From the NCBI GenBank assembly GCA_034429695.1, contig DAOUGC010000056.1, positions 1-64,000 on the forward strand: DNA of 64,000 bases. The letters are read 5' to 3'. The number at the start of each line of letters is the position of its first letter. The stretch's first letter is position 1. Origin of the DNA: DAOUGC01 sp034429695. GTDB lineage: Bacteria > Chloroflexota > Anaerolineae > Anaerolineales > Anaerolineaceae. A program made the translations under genes and the position numbers. Positions 42,649-52,216 of this stretch are shown here, piece after piece. Under the pieces are notes generated by a model. That model ran no database searches, had not been told where the DNA came from, and saw only the letters and a program-made list of their open reading frames with translations.

Positions 42649-43686
42649 TTAGCAGAATGCCCCACCCGGTTGGCTGGCCGGTTGGTTGATCTGGGCGCTG
42701 GTGGACAGCCCCATGCGTTCCATCACTTCTTCCAAAGTCTGCCGGGCAATCGGACGGGCGCGTTGTGTGCCCACCGCCAGGATGTCCAGCACGTCAGTGG
42801 CGTGAGCGGCAAAAGTGGCACGCCGTTCACGCATCGGAGCCAGGGCGCGGTTTAGTCTGTCAGCCAGACGGCGTTTGACCTCAACATCACCGATGCGCCC
42901 TTCACGATAGCGGTTCTTGATCTCGTCCAGCTCATCCTGATCGGGGTCAAAAATGTCAAGATATTGAAAGACGGGGTTGCCCTCAACGTGTCCCGGATCG
43001 GTGGGATGAATGCGCGTGGGGTCGGTATACATCTGCATCACTTTGCGGGTGGTCTCTTCGGCTGTTTCACGCAGGAAGATGGCATTGCCGTATGAGGTGT
43101 GCATGGTACGGTTGTCAATGCCGGGCAACCGCGGCTGGGCAGACAGCAGGGCTTCCGGTTCGGGGAAGGTTTGCCCGTACAACTGATTGAAACGGCGCGC
43201 CACCTCACGGGTCAATTCAATATGCGGCAACTGATCCTCCCCCACCGGTACGGCTGTGGAACGATACAGCAGAATATCCGCTGCCTGCAACACGGGGTAA
43301 GCCAGCAAACCAAGCGATGGGTTCAGGTTCAACTGCTGCACCTGGTCCTTGTATGTGGGGTTGCGCTCCAACCGCGATACGGTTGTGATCATTGAAAACA
43401 ACATCGCCAGTTGCGAGTGCTCGGGCAGCGCCGATTGGAGCACCAGCGTGGAACGGTCGGGGTCAATACCGGCAGCCAGCCAGTCAAGCACCGTCTCAAT
43501 CGTATTCTGACGAATGCGATCAACATGTTCGTAATCAGTGGTCATCACGTGCAGGTCGGCGACCAGGAAGAAGCAATCGTACTGGTCCTGCAAATTCCTC
43601 CACGTTTCCAACGTGCCCACCAGATGGCCAATGTGCCGCGCGCCGGTTGGTCGATGTCCGGTAAGAATTCTTCCTTTTTTGGTCAT
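42649..43686 (-). CDS. trpS: Tryptophanyl-tRNA synthetase with atypical KMSKS motif
   Basis: The 345-residue protein has the HIGH motif (18-21) and TrpRS sequences such as PVGEDQLPHIELTR and NPSLGLLAYPVLQAADILLY. The KMSKS position reads TMHTSYGN (194-201), so the two Lys are replaced by Thr, unusual because they stabilise the ATP transition state. The ATG has AGGAGG 12 bp upstream. It is the first gene behind the T-box and co-transcribed with trpB2. The function is near certain; the loop change is described in the findings. Confidence 0.93.
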   Translation of the reverse strand: MTKKGRILTGHRPTGARHIGHLVGTLETWRNLQDQYDCFFLVADLHVMTTDYEHVDRIRQNTIETVLDWLAAGIDPDRSTLVLQSALPEHSQLAMLFSMITTVSRLERNPTYKDQVQQLNLNPSLGLLAYPVLQAADILLYRSTAVPVGEDQLPHIELTREVARRFNQLYGQTFPEPEALLSAQPRLPGIDNRTMHTSYGNAIFLRETAEETTRKVMQMYTDPTRIHPTDPGHVEGNPVFQYLDIFDPDQDELDEIKNRYREGRIGDVEVKRRLADRLNRALAPMRERRATFAAHATDVLDILAVGTQRARPIARQTLEEVMERMGLSTSAQINQPASQPGGAFC

Positions 43687-43704
43687 GGTCTTTCTCCTCC
43701 TGAA

Positions 43705-43740
43705 AACAAAAAGCGTTCATCCCAAATAGGGACGAACGCT
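43705..43740 (-). terminator. T-box controlled terminator
   Basis: A 12-bp stem with one G-U pair as RNA, loop UAUUU, followed by UUUUUGUUUU. It ends 19 nt before the trpS ATG. Confidence 0.9.
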
Positions 43741-43784
43741 GCATGGTCCGTGGTGCCACCCATCTTAGGCGACCTCTGCCAGAA

Positions 43785-43815
43785 AAAAGAAAAACCCGTT
43801 GTGATGACAACGGGT
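43785..43815 (-). terminator. Terminator-like Stem III hairpin in the T-box leader
   Basis: A perfect 9-bp stem (acccgttgt / acaacgggt) with a 4-nt loop is followed on the minus strand by TTTTCTTTTTT. It looks like a complete intrinsic terminator lying upstream of the T-box motif. Confidence 0.6.
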
Positions 43816-44047
43816 GCAGAAAGCCAGCCTCACTTTGCGGGAACTGTCAGCGGAAAGCTGCTCCATTCCCTTTGCCCTGATAACGGTGGCATCTCCGGCG
43901 CGGGTTACTTATTCCTGTTCGCCCTGCAACTCTGAGGTCCATTCTGCGCTCCTGTACGGGCAGGTTCTCATCAACTCCTGCTCTCTGTACCGCCGGGGGG
44001 AACGCTTACTCGTCCTCTTCAACGTCTTTCGGTCTTAATTTTCAATG

Positions 44048-44075
44048 ATTATAGCCACTTTTTGGTAAAAGTCAA
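44048..44075 (-). promoter_or_regulatory. Promoter of the T-box/trpS operon
   Basis: TTGACT, a 16-bp spacer and TATAAT on the minus strand, 7 bp before the predicted start near 44041. Confidence 0.8.
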
Positions 44076-44091
44076 GCTTTGAAAAAAATAT

Positions 44092-45510
44092 CTATGCCAC
44101 AGCGAAATGTTGCCCTTCAATCTGCTGCCACGTTTCTCCTGTTGGGCAGGATAGATACTGCCCAAACAGCGGAGAGCAGTGCTGAATTTCCTCCAACATG
44201 CGCACCGCCACGCGGCGCATGGAAAAATGAGCGTTTTCAGCCATGCGCAACTGCAGGAAATGCCGCGCTGTGCGCAAATTGAACTCAAGCAGCACCCGCC
44301 GCCTGAATGCGTTGGGAACCACATATGCCGCCACGTGCGGGCTTACCGGCGCCAGTTGTTCATACGCCTGAATACATGCATCCATGCAATTAACGTAATG
44401 CTCCACCAATCCGGCTTTTACGATGGCAGTCGGAACGGTATACCCAAGCCGGGTGGTCAGGTTTTGCGGGGTCTGGGTCATCATGCGGTGGCGTTTGAGT
44501 TCAAAATAAGCGCCCTGATCCAGGATCAAATCAAAGGTAAAGCGGCTGTACTCCAGTTCGCGAATGGGGATGTCGTGCCGCGTGAGCGTTGCCATGACCT
44601 CACCCACCAGTGCGGTGCGCTGTTCAGCGTTGAGCGCGCGCACCTGATTGAGCGCCTGATCAAAGGACCCGCCCGAAAAGCGATACACGGCCGCAGCCAG
44701 GACGCGCTCTTCACCATCGCGATCACAGGAAATCAGGCGGCACCAGTCATCATCCGCCGGGCTGGACGGCATGCGCACGTGCCGGCTCAATCGTTCGGTC
44801 AAATATTGCAGATGCGGCAAAGCATCAGCATATTTGACCAGTGTGGGGGTCTCCGCTTTCGCCACCGCCTTGATCTCCTCCCCGATCTGGCGAACCTCCT
44901 GCAACGGGTGAGACAGCATCTTCTGAATGGCGTGTTCAAGCGCCCTGGCATTGATGGTCATGCCAACGTTAGCCAACGCTGCCGCTGGTAGGAAAAAACG
45001 GCATACGTCCACATAATGAGAACGAATTCGGGCTTCCCAGCGCGTTTCACTCTCGCCTTCCTCGCGCGGGTGGCTAACTTCGATCACCGCTTTGACTTTG
45101 GGCAGCGCCTGTTGATAAGCGTCAAACAACATGCAGCAGGTATCCATGTACATTTGCCGCAGCAGATGTCCTTCCAATTCCGGTGGCACAAAAAAAGCGT
45201 CGTTGTTCCACGTCTGGTAGCGTGTGGATTTCTCGGTGTAAGATGCCAGCCGGTTGGATTCCAGCGTCTCAACAGCCAGACGCGAGATGTTTTCAACGGC
45301 AATGTGCAGCACGGCATGTTCTGCCACCGATGAATGTCCGTAGCCAACCACCCACTTCTCATGGAAACGGGCTGATTTTTCATCAGTTAATTCGGCTGCA
45401 ATTTCCCTGAAGGATTCAGGGGAACGGGAGGTTTTGGCAAAGGTGACGGCGATGGTTTCGGGTGGGAGTGACTGCGGGTCCAGCAAATATACCTGTCGAT
45501 CAGGCGTCAT
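44092..45510 (-). CDS. thyX: Tandem ThyX-like protein (flavin-dependent thymidylate synthase family)
   Basis: The ATG at 45510 with GGGAGG 8 bp upstream gives 472 residues, twice the length of ordinary ThyX. Two Thy1 domains follow each other. The N-terminal one has GYGHSSVAEHAV (about 57-67) and SNRLASYTEKSTRY (85-98), with the Ser of the RHRx7S signature but not RHR. The C-terminal one has RHRMMTQTPQN (340-350), with RHR intact but Asn instead of Ser. ThyX methylates dUMP with folate and FAD. The frame overlaps ribF by 11 bp. Full thymidylate synthase activity is likely but not certain. Confidence 0.8.
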   Translation of the reverse strand: MTPDRQVYLLDPQSLPPETIAVTFAKTSRSPESFREIAAELTDEKSARFHEKWVVGYGHSSVAEHAVLHIAVENISRLAVETLESNRLASYTEKSTRYQTWNNDAFFVPPELEGHLLRQMYMDTCCMLFDAYQQALPKVKAVIEVSHPREEGESETRWEARIRSHYVDVCRFFLPAAALANVGMTINARALEHAIQKMLSHPLQEVRQIGEEIKAVAKAETPTLVKYADALPHLQYLTERLSRHVRMPSSPADDDWCRLISCDRDGEERVLAAAVYRFSGGSFDQALNQVRALNAEQRTALVGEVMATLTRHDIPIRELEYSRFTFDLILDQGAYFELKRHRMMTQTPQNLTTRLGYTVPTAIVKAGLVEHYVNCMDACIQAYEQLAPVSPHVAAYVVPNAFRRRVLLEFNLRTARHFLQLRMAENAHFSMRRVAVRMLEEIQHCSPLFGQYLSCPTGETWQQIEGQHFAVA

Positions 45511-46426
45511 GGGCAAGCACCTCCCGGGCACGGTTGATATCGGAGAACACCTGGCTGATTAACGCGTCCACACTGGTAAAACGTTGTTCAGGTCGCAAGT
45601 GTTCGACAAATTCCACCACCAGTTGCTGTCCGTAAATATCTTTGGAAAAATCAAGGATATGGGTTTCGATGCGCGGAGCGGCAAATTTTTCAAATGTGGG
45701 CCGCAAGCCAACATTGGTGATGGATGGAAAACGCTCCTCTCCCAGTCGTGCCCAGGTGGCATACACTCCAGAAGCCGGCAATAACTGTTCCTGCCAGATG
45801 GACAGATTTGCCGTGGCAAACCCAAGCCCATGCCCGCGCCCTTCACCGTGGACAACTTCGCCGCCAATGGCGTAAGCATGTCCAAGCAATTCCACCGCGC
45901 GGCGAACATTTCCCTGTTGCACCAAAGACCGAATCAGGCTGGAGGAGACGACTCCCTCCCCCATTGTAACCGGTTTGATCACTTTTACGCCGTACTTTAG
46001 CTCATTACCCAGTTCTTCCAGTCGGGCGATATCTCCTTCGCGGTTGCGCCCCAGGGCAAAATCCTGACCAATCCATAACTGCTTTACACCCAGTTGTTCG
46101 CGCAATCCACGCATGAACTCCTCGGCGCTCATTGACGCCATGCGGCGGTCAAACGGTAATGTGATCACTTGGTCCACGCCAAGCTGCAGAAGCAGTTCAG
46201 CCCTCGCTTCAGGCGTGGTCAGATAATACGGTCCCTGAAAACCACGCAAAACCACCACAGGATGGGGAAAGAAGGTGATGACAACTGCCTGACTGCCAGC
46301 CGCATGCGCCCCACTCACCAGATTGGTGATGAGGGAACGGTGGCCAAGATGCACTCCATCAAATGAACCGATGGTGACCCAGGAAGAATCGATGTGGACT
46401 GTGGTGAATTCGCTGATGGAAGGCAT
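45500..46426 (-). CDS. ribF: Bifunctional riboflavin kinase/FAD synthetase
   Basis: The 308-residue protein has the FAD synthetase nucleotidyltransferase motif GSFDGVHLGH (21-30), SSSLIRSLVQQG near residue 165, and the flavokinase part with GFATANL and NVGLRPTF. It turns riboflavin into FMN and FAD. It lies behind truB, as in many bacteria, and overlaps the FAD-dependent ThyX gene, so FAD supply and use are adjacent. Confidence 0.95.
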   Translation of the reverse strand: MPSISEFTTVHIDSSWVTIGSFDGVHLGHRSLITNLVSGAHAAGSQAVVITFFPHPVVVLRGFQGPYYLTTPEARAELLLQLGVDQVITLPFDRRMASMSAEEFMRGLREQLGVKQLWIGQDFALGRNREGDIARLEELGNELKYGVKVIKPVTMGEGVVSSSLIRSLVQQGNVRRAVELLGHAYAIGGEVVHGEGRGHGLGFATANLSIWQEQLLPASGVYATWARLGEERFPSITNVGLRPTFEKFAAPRIETHILDFSKDIYGQQLVVEFVEHLRPEQRFTSVDALISQVFSDINRAREVLAHDA

Positions 46427-46435
46427 TTTTCACTG

Positions 46436-47347
46436 CTAGGAGAAGAAGACTTTACGGGGTTGCCACTCCGTATTTTCATCGTCAAATTGCATGAGCGCAA
46501 CCAGTTCTCCCTGTTCGCTGATCCCTCTTGCAAGCGCGGGCGAGTCGGGTTCTGCGCCAATTCGATGACCATGGCGAATTTGATCCACCTGTTCAATGGT
46601 TAATTCCACAGATGGCCAGTCCGAAAGCGCCTCGGCAGCAGGGATCAAATACTGATACCAGTTGCCGATCTCAAAGGAATCACGTAGTTTACGCAAAGGA
46701 ACGGCATCGCGCAGGGTGAAACGCCCACTCTTGGTACGACGCAGACCCACCAGGTGGGCGCCGCATCCCAGGGTCATACCCAGATCGTGGGCAAGGGAGC
46801 GCACGTAAGTTCCGGATGAACAATAAACGTCAATGACAGCCTCGGGCGGAGCCCATTCCAGCAATTCGAGGCTGTAAACCTTGATCTTGCGCGGTTCCAG
46901 TTCCACTTCTTCACCTTCCCGCGCCATATCATAAGCACGGCGGCCTTTCACTTTAATGGCCGAGTACGGCGGCGGAACCTGTTCGATCTCGCCCACAAAC
47001 TGCCTGAGTGCATTTTCAAACTGCTCCTCGGTGATGGTCACCGGAGCGCGGTTGAGAATTCGCCCATCGGCATCATAAGTATCGGTGGTGGCTCCCAGGC
47101 TGATGACCGCCTGATAACGCTTATCGGACGCCGACACATATTCACTCAGGCGCACGGCCGGGCCGATCAAAACCACAAGTACGCCAGAGGCGCGCGGGTC
47201 AAGCGTGCCGGTATGGCCCGCTCTGCGAATATTGGTTCCTTTGCGGATGATCTGAACCACATCGTGCGAGGTTAATCCCACCGGCTTGTCAACAACCAAT
47301 ACCCCCGATATTGCATTTCTTAAATCGAAGTTGCTCTCATCACTCAT
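46436..47347 (-). CDS. truB: tRNA pseudouridine synthase TruB
   Basis: The catalytic Asp is in GHTGTLDPRASG near residue 45, and the VPPPYSAIKVKGRRAY segment is present. It makes pseudouridine 55 in the T loop of tRNAs. I use the ATG at 47347, 9 bp after GGGGA, giving 303 residues; ATG 47353 is possible and the longest frame starts at 47401. It sits between rbfA and ribF in the usual order. Confidence 0.95.
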   Translation of the reverse strand: MSDESNFDLRNAISGVLVVDKPVGLTSHDVVQIIRKGTNIRRAGHTGTLDPRASGVLVVLIGPAVRLSEYVSASDKRYQAVISLGATTDTYDADGRILNRAPVTITEEQFENALRQFVGEIEQVPPPYSAIKVKGRRAYDMAREGEEVELEPRKIKVYSLELLEWAPPEAVIDVYCSSGTYVRSLAHDLGMTLGCGAHLVGLRRTKSGRFTLRDAVPLRKLRDSFEIGNWYQYLIPAAEALSDWPSVELTIEQVDQIRHGHRIGAEPDSPALARGISEQGELVALMQFDDENTEWQPRKVFFS

Positions 47348-47473
47348 AGTCATTGTCCCCGTCTTTGCTATGACAACTTCTGAACGACTCTCACCCATCA
47401 AAAGCTGCTAACAAGCAACCATTCTGGTCTGGTTCAGGCACGTCAACCACCCATATTGGGCTGGCCACCCAAA

Positions 47474-47863
47474 TCACTCCTCCTCATCCTCATCATCGAG
47501 TGGAGGTAATGGTTGGTCATCCTGGTGCAAAGAAGCCAGTAATTTCTCAATGTGATCAGCCCGTTCGGGAGTGGGATCCCAGTGAAAGCGCAAACGTGGA
47601 AACACGCGCAGATCCACCCGTTCAGCCAGTGCATGGCGCAGATAACCGGTTGCGCTGCGCAAACCTGCCAGCACTTCCTTGGAACGCACATTCCCTTCCA
47701 GAGCAGACACAAAAATATCCGCGTAGGCCAGTTCCCGGTCCACCTTCACATCGGTAATGGAAATACCGCTCAGACGTGGGTCCTGAACCTCGCGGATTAA
47801 CATTTCAGACAAATCCTGCTTGATTCGATCCGAAATTCTTTTCAAGCGCATCGGCGATGGCAT
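47474..47863 (-). CDS. rbfA: Ribosome-binding factor A
   Basis: The 129-residue protein has the RbfA start RLKRISDRIKQDLSEM, the REVQDPRLSGISITDV segment and LRFHWDPTPERADHIEKLL. It helps 16S rRNA maturation of the 30S subunit. The C-terminus is an acidic tail. It lies 35 bp behind infB in the standard cluster. Confidence 0.95.
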   Translation of the reverse strand: MPSPMRLKRISDRIKQDLSEMLIREVQDPRLSGISITDVKVDRELAYADIFVSALEGNVRSKEVLAGLRSATGYLRHALAERVDLRVFPRLRFHWDPTPERADHIEKLLASLHQDDQPLPPLDDEDEEE

Positions 47864-47898
47864 GTTATCTGCTACTCCCCAATCCTGCTCGCCCCGGC

Positions 47899-49683
47899 TT
47901 ACCCGCCGAACCGTTCCAAAATAAAGCTTTCAACAATGTCGCCCTGTTGAACATCGTTGTAATTCTTGAACGACATGCCGCACTCAAACCCCTGGCGCAC
48001 TTCCTTCACATCATCCCGTTCATGTTTGAGGGAAGCCAGTTCACCTTCAAACACTTTCTGGTTGTTGCGTAAGATTCTCACCCTGGCGCCACGGCGTACT
48101 TCACCTGAAATCACACGGCATCCAGCCACAGCACCCACCTTGTTGATCTGGAATACTGCGCGAATTTCTGACCGACCAATGATCACTTCCTTGAACTCCG
48201 GAGCGAGCATGCCCTGCAGGGCTTTCTCGATGTCCTCGGTCATACGATAAATAATATCATAATTACGGATGGATACACCCTCGACTTCGGCAAGTCTTCT
48301 GGCTGCAGAATCCACCTGGATGCTGAAACCAATCACGATCGCTTTGGAGGCTGTCGCCAGCATCACATCGCTTTCGGTGATGTTGCCCGCCTCGGCATGC
48401 AGAATGTTAATGGCAATGTCACCCTGCTTGATCTCTTTGAGAGAGTTGACAATGGGCTCGAGCGAACCCTGCACATCGGCTTTGATGATCAGGCGCAGCT
48501 CACGCACCTCACCTGCCTGAAAGCGGGTGAACAATTCTTCAAGGGTGGCTTTGGGTGTGGTGGCAACCTGGCGCTGCATTTCCTGCTTGCGTTCGGTCAC
48601 AATGACACGCGCATCCCGCTCAGAATCCACCACCGAGAACAGGTCGCCGGCAGCGGGAACGTCATTAAAACCCAGGATCTGGGCTGGCATGGAAGGCGAA
48701 GCTGTGCGGATCTTGCGACCCTTGTAGTCAAACATGGCGCGAATACGCCCGTAGGCTGTACCGGCAATCACAACAGAACCCATTTCCAGGGTTCCGTTCT
48801 GCACCAGCAGCGTGGCAAGCACACCCTTGGCTTTGTCAAGTTGGGCTTCGATTACGGTGCCGATCACCTTGCCGTCAGGATTGGCGCGAATATCAGTGGA
48901 CTCTGCCACCAGCAAAATGGCTTCAAGCAGGTCTTCAATACCGGTCTTCTTCTTTGCTGAAACCGGCACAACAATTGTGCTGCCATCCCAATCATCGGGA
49001 ACCAGGCCATTTTCAGCGAGTTGACGTTTAACAAAGTCGGGATTGGCGTCAGGACGGTCAATTTTATTGAGGGCGACGATGATGGGAACCCGGGCAGCCT
49101 TGGCATGGGCGATGGCTTCGCGGGTCTGCGGCATCACGCCGTCATTGGCGGCCACCACCAGCACCACAATGTCAGCACCCTGAGCGCCGCGGGCACGCAT
49201 GGCAGTAAATGCAGCATGACCGGGAGTGTCCAGGAAGGTGATCTGGCGGCCCTTGTGTTCCACCTGATAAGCGCCAACGTGCTGGGTGATGCCCCCCACC
49301 TCACCGCCAGCCACATCAGTATGCCGGATGGCATCCAGCAGCGTGGTCTTGCCGTGGTCAACATGTCCCAAAATGGTCACCACCGGCGGGCGGTTGACCA
49401 GATGCTGGTCTTCTTCACCGGCGATGGTACGCCGCCACAGAGGCACTTCACCAACCTCGGGTTCCACTTCTTCTTCGATGGTCTCAAGATTGGTCTCGAA
49501 GCCCATTTCTGATGCGACAATGGCAGCCGTGTCATAATCGACCTGCTGATTGATATTGGCCATGACGCCGTTGGACATCAAAATTTTGATGACCTGAATG
49601 GGGCTGGTTTCGATCCGCTGCGCGAGGTCGCGCACGGTAATGGTATTGGGCAGTTCAATTTTTTTGGACCCGATCTCGCTCAT
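47899..49683 (-). CDS. infB: Translation initiation factor IF-2 (short form)
   Basis: The ATG at 49683 with AGGAG 8 bp upstream gives 594 residues, without the long N-terminal extension of many IF-2 proteins. The G domain has [19 protein letters not shown] and [11 protein letters not shown], followed by the beta-barrel domains and the C-terminal fMet-tRNA-binding domain. It brings initiator tRNA to the 30S subunit. It lies between rnpM and rbfA as expected. Confidence 0.97.
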   Translation of the reverse strand: MSEIGSKKIELPNTITVRDLAQRIETSPIQVIKILMSNGVMANINQQVDYDTAAIVASEMGFETNLETIEEEVEPEVGEVPLWRRTIAGEEDQHLVNRPPVVTILGHVDHGKTTLLDAIRHTDVAGGEVGGITQHVGAYQVEHKGRQITFLDTPGHAAFTAMRARGAQGADIVVLVVAANDGVMPQTREAIAHAKAARVPIIVALNKIDRPDANPDFVKRQLAENGLVPDDWDGSTIVVPVSAKKKTGIEDLLEAILLVAESTDIRANPDGKVIGTVIEAQLDKAKGVLATLLVQNGTLEMGSVVIAGTAYGRIRAMFDYKGRKIRTASPSMPAQILGFNDVPAAGDLFSVVDSERDARVIVTERKQEMQRQVATTPKATLEELFTRFQAGEVRELRLIIKADVQGSLEPIVNSLKEIKQGDIAINILHAEAGNITESDVMLATASKAIVIGFSIQVDSAARRLAEVEGVSIRNYDIIYRMTEDIEKALQGMLAPEFKEVIIGRSEIRAVFQINKVGAVAGCRVISGEVRRGARVRILRNNQKVFEGELASLKHERDDVKEVRQGFECGMSFKNYNDVQQGDIVESFILERFGG

Positions 49684-49823
49684 TTCGCCTCTCCTTTGCA
49701 TCCCTTTCCTCACCCCCACCCAACCGCCGTGTTGACGTGGGCCCGGGATGCCAGGCACGCGTTTATCTTAGCGAGTGCAACGAGTGAGTTATAACATCAT
49801 TTTTGCATTCCAACCGTGTCATT

Positions 49824-50147
49824 CTATCCATGACTGGCTGCCGTTTCGGTCTGATCTTCCGGTTCATCGGGCAGACCCGCCAGATAGCTGGTGAGTACCT
49901 CACGATCTTGCGTTGTCAATTCGGTTTTCAATGCATGCGCCAGGGCGCCTTTGATGCCCTTCTCCCAGCAAGCGCGGGAATTGTGCAGGTAGGCTCCCCT
50001 TCCGGATAGTTTTCCGGTCGTATCCACCTGAACTCCTTCAGGTGTGCGCACGATACGAATAAGGGCACGCTTGGGGAGCACCAGACGGCAGGCCACGCAG
50101 GTTCTTTGCGGAACATGCTTCACACGTTTGACCGGCTTTTTTGTCAT
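49824..50147 (-). CDS. rnpM: YlxR/RnpM family RNA-binding protein (DUF448)
   Basis: The 107-residue protein has the RTCVACR motif and the GRGAYLHNSRACWEKG segment; the usual Cys of GRGAYLC is His here. In Bacillus the protein binds and modulates RNase P. It lies 15 bp behind nusA with GGGAG upstream. The C-terminal 20 residues are acidic and variable. Confidence 0.9.
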   Translation of the reverse strand: MTKKPVKRVKHVPQRTCVACRLVLPKRALIRIVRTPEGVQVDTTGKLSGRGAYLHNSRACWEKGIKGALAHALKTELTTQDREVLTSYLAGLPDEPEDQTETAASHG

Positions 50148-50162
50148 GATGCTCCCGGCGGT

Positions 50163-52031
50163 TTACTCCCAGTTCCAGTCGTCTTCGCCCTTGTGTTTGC
50201 GGTGCACGATGGTCAGGTCGCGATCAGGATCGTACTCCACTTCCACATGGCGCTTCTTCTTGCCCTTCTTGCCCTTCTTCTTGCCTTTCTTGTCGTCGCC
50301 CTCTTCCTCTTCTTCATCAGTGGCAGCGGGGACGGTGAACTCATCCTTCAACTGGAACAGACTGCTGAAATCAGCCTCTTCCTCAGCTTCCGGCTCGCTC
50401 ACAGTATCAACGGGCAACACGGCTTCAGCGGGTTCAACCTCGGCTTCAGCGGTAACAGGCTCTTCTGCTTCTTCAACTTCTGCAGGCAACACGGCTTCGG
50501 CAGGGGCAATTTCTTCCGCTTCAGACTTTGCCTCAGAAGGATATAACTGGGCGGTGTAGTTCAGAATCTCAGACATTGCCTTGGGGCCGATACCCTGCAG
50601 GCGGAAGACCGAGTCAGGATCCACGCGTACACGCTGCAGCAGATCGCCTACCGTGTAGATCTCGGATTCCTGCAGCGCGGTCGCGATGTGTTCTGACAGG
50701 CCGCTGTCGAGGATGGCGGTATTGTAGACGTCCTCAGGGATGAGCGCGCGCAGTTCGCGTGAGGCTTCGTCTTCTTCCGGACGGCTTGCCGGCTGCTGGC
50801 GCATCACACGCCGCTCCACACGGTCCACAAACCGGCCCATCTGATCATACTCTTCGGGATTAAGCGCACGACCTTCGTTCTTCTTCATCAACATGCCGCG
50901 CACGGTTTCCACCACCTCGGCTTCCTGCTCGGCAATCGCGGCAAGGGTCGGGTCGCCTTCCAGGCGCAGGATGGTATCGTTGGCAGCCTCGGTGAGGCTC
51001 TTGATGTCAATGCGCCAGCCGGTCAACTTGGCAGCCAGACGGGCATTCTGCCCATCGCGGCCAATCGCCAGGCTGAGCTGATCTTCGGGGACCACCACGG
51101 TGGCGGTCTTGCCGGTTCCAGCTTTTTCGTTCAGATATACCCCCACCACGCGCGCCGGGCTGATTGCCTTGGCAATAAACTGAGCCGGGTCGGGGTTCCA
51201 TTCGATCACGTCAATTTTTTCATCGTGCAGCTCGCGCACGATGGTCTGGATGCGCATACCGCGCACACCCACACAGGCGCCCACCGGGTCAATGCCAGAC
51301 TGCGTGGCTGAAACAGCCACCTTGGCGCGCTGACCTGGCTCGCGGGCGATGGAGCGGATCTCCACCACACCGTGGTAGATCTCGGGCACTTCGTTTTCAA
51401 GCAGGCGGCGCAGAAAGTCCCGATGGGTGCGGGAAAGCACGATCTGCGGACCACGCGGGTTGTCTTTTACTTCAGCCACCAGCGCGCGCACGCGGTCATG
51501 AATGCGGAAACGCTCGCCAGGGATGGTGTCTTTGCGGGCCATGAAACCCTCGGCGCGCATTTCCATGCCGATGGTAAGCCCCTGCGAATTAACCGCCTGC
51601 ACAGCACCACTGACGATCTCACCCAGTTGTTTCTGGAAGAACGCCATCTGCGCCTGCCGTTCAGCATCGCGAATACGCTGCTGGATCACCTGTCGGGCGG
51701 TCTGGGCTGCCACGCGGCCAAAATCACGCGGGGTGCTTTCCACAATCACCATTGCGCCGAGTTCAGCCTCGGGGCTGTAGCGTTGCGCCTCAGCCAGACT
51801 TACCTCAGTGCGCGGGTCCACCACCACGTCCACAACCTCTTTTTCGGCAAAGATGACAACCTTCCCGGTATCGGGATCAATTTTTGCTTCAATATGTTGG
51901 GCATTGGAGGCGTTCACCGCACGACGATAAGCTGATACCATGGCAGACTCAATTGCCTGCAGGATAATTTCTTTTGGAAGCTGTTTTTCTTCCAGTACTT
52001 CATTGAACGCCAGGATAAATTCGTTCTTCAT
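50163..52031 (-). CDS. nusA: Transcription factor NusA with extended acidic/lysine-rich C-terminus
   Basis: The ATG at 52031 with GGAG 9 bp upstream gives 622 residues. The N-terminal domain, S1 domain (about 130-200) and two KH domains ([29 protein letters not shown]) are clear, followed by a helix-hairpin-helix near residues 445-500. After that, an Ala/Glu/Pro-rich stretch leads to a Lys/Gly-rich run and a Trp-ending tail, not part of ordinary NusA. It controls pausing, termination and antitermination. It is the first gene of the nusA-rnpM-infB-rbfA-truB-ribF-thyX operon; rimP, usually upstream, is absent. Confidence 0.96.
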   Translation of the reverse strand: MKNEFILAFNEVLEEKQLPKEIILQAIESAMVSAYRRAVNASNAQHIEAKIDPDTGKVVIFAEKEVVDVVVDPRTEVSLAEAQRYSPEAELGAMVIVESTPRDFGRVAAQTARQVIQQRIRDAERQAQMAFFQKQLGEIVSGAVQAVNSQGLTIGMEMRAEGFMARKDTIPGERFRIHDRVRALVAEVKDNPRGPQIVLSRTHRDFLRRLLENEVPEIYHGVVEIRSIAREPGQRAKVAVSATQSGIDPVGACVGVRGMRIQTIVRELHDEKIDVIEWNPDPAQFIAKAISPARVVGVYLNEKAGTGKTATVVVPEDQLSLAIGRDGQNARLAAKLTGWRIDIKSLTEAANDTILRLEGDPTLAAIAEQEAEVVETVRGMLMKKNEGRALNPEEYDQMGRFVDRVERRVMRQQPASRPEEDEASRELRALIPEDVYNTAILDSGLSEHIATALQESEIYTVGDLLQRVRVDPDSVFRLQGIGPKAMSEILNYTAQLYPSEAKSEAEEIAPAEAVLPAEVEEAEEPVTAEAEVEPAEAVLPVDTVSEPEAEEEADFSSLFQLKDEFTVPAATDEEEEEGDDKKGKKKGKKGKKKRHVEVEYDPDRDLTIVHRKHKGEDDWNWE

Positions 52032-52065
52032 CCCCAAACACTCCGGTTATAGTCCTTTATATGCA

Positions 52066-52090
52066 GAAAAGTGGGGGTCTCCCACTTTTC
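52066..52090 (-). repeat. Hairpin in the nusA leader
   Basis: A perfect 10-bp stem (gaaaagtggg / cccacttttc) with a 5-nt loop lies 35 bp upstream of the nusA ATG. It may contribute to control of nusA, but no T tract follows. Confidence 0.5.
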
Positions 52091-52157
52091 GTTGCTCGTG
52101 AATACGCACAACTCAAGTTTCAAATATTTTAACATAGATCGAAGCGGAAGGCAAGGC

Positions 52158-52163
52158 TATAAT
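52158..52163 (+). promoter_or_regulatory. -10 box of the GH13 gene
   Basis: TATAAT about 54 bp before the ATG at 52217. The ATG at 52172 lies only 8 bp downstream and is less likely to be used. Confidence 0.5.
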
Positions 52164-52216
52164 TAAGGTGCATGATCATCATTATCCGGGACAACAAACA
52201 CCCCGTGGAGGAGTAT

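Larger units (their letters stand above)
43705..44041 (-). promoter_or_regulatory. T-box riboswitch specific for tRNA-Trp
   Basis: On the minus strand the leader of trpS has Stem I with the GAGGACGAGTAAGC region, a specifier loop GAA-UGG-ACC with the Trp codon at 43939-43941, a Stem III-like hairpin (43794-43815), and the conserved T-box UGGGUGGCACCACGG (43748-43762). Its UGGC can pair with the GCCA end of uncharged tRNA-Trp. A terminator at 43705-43740 competes with the antiterminator. The switch raises trpS and trpB2 expression when tryptophan is scarce. Confidence 0.92.
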
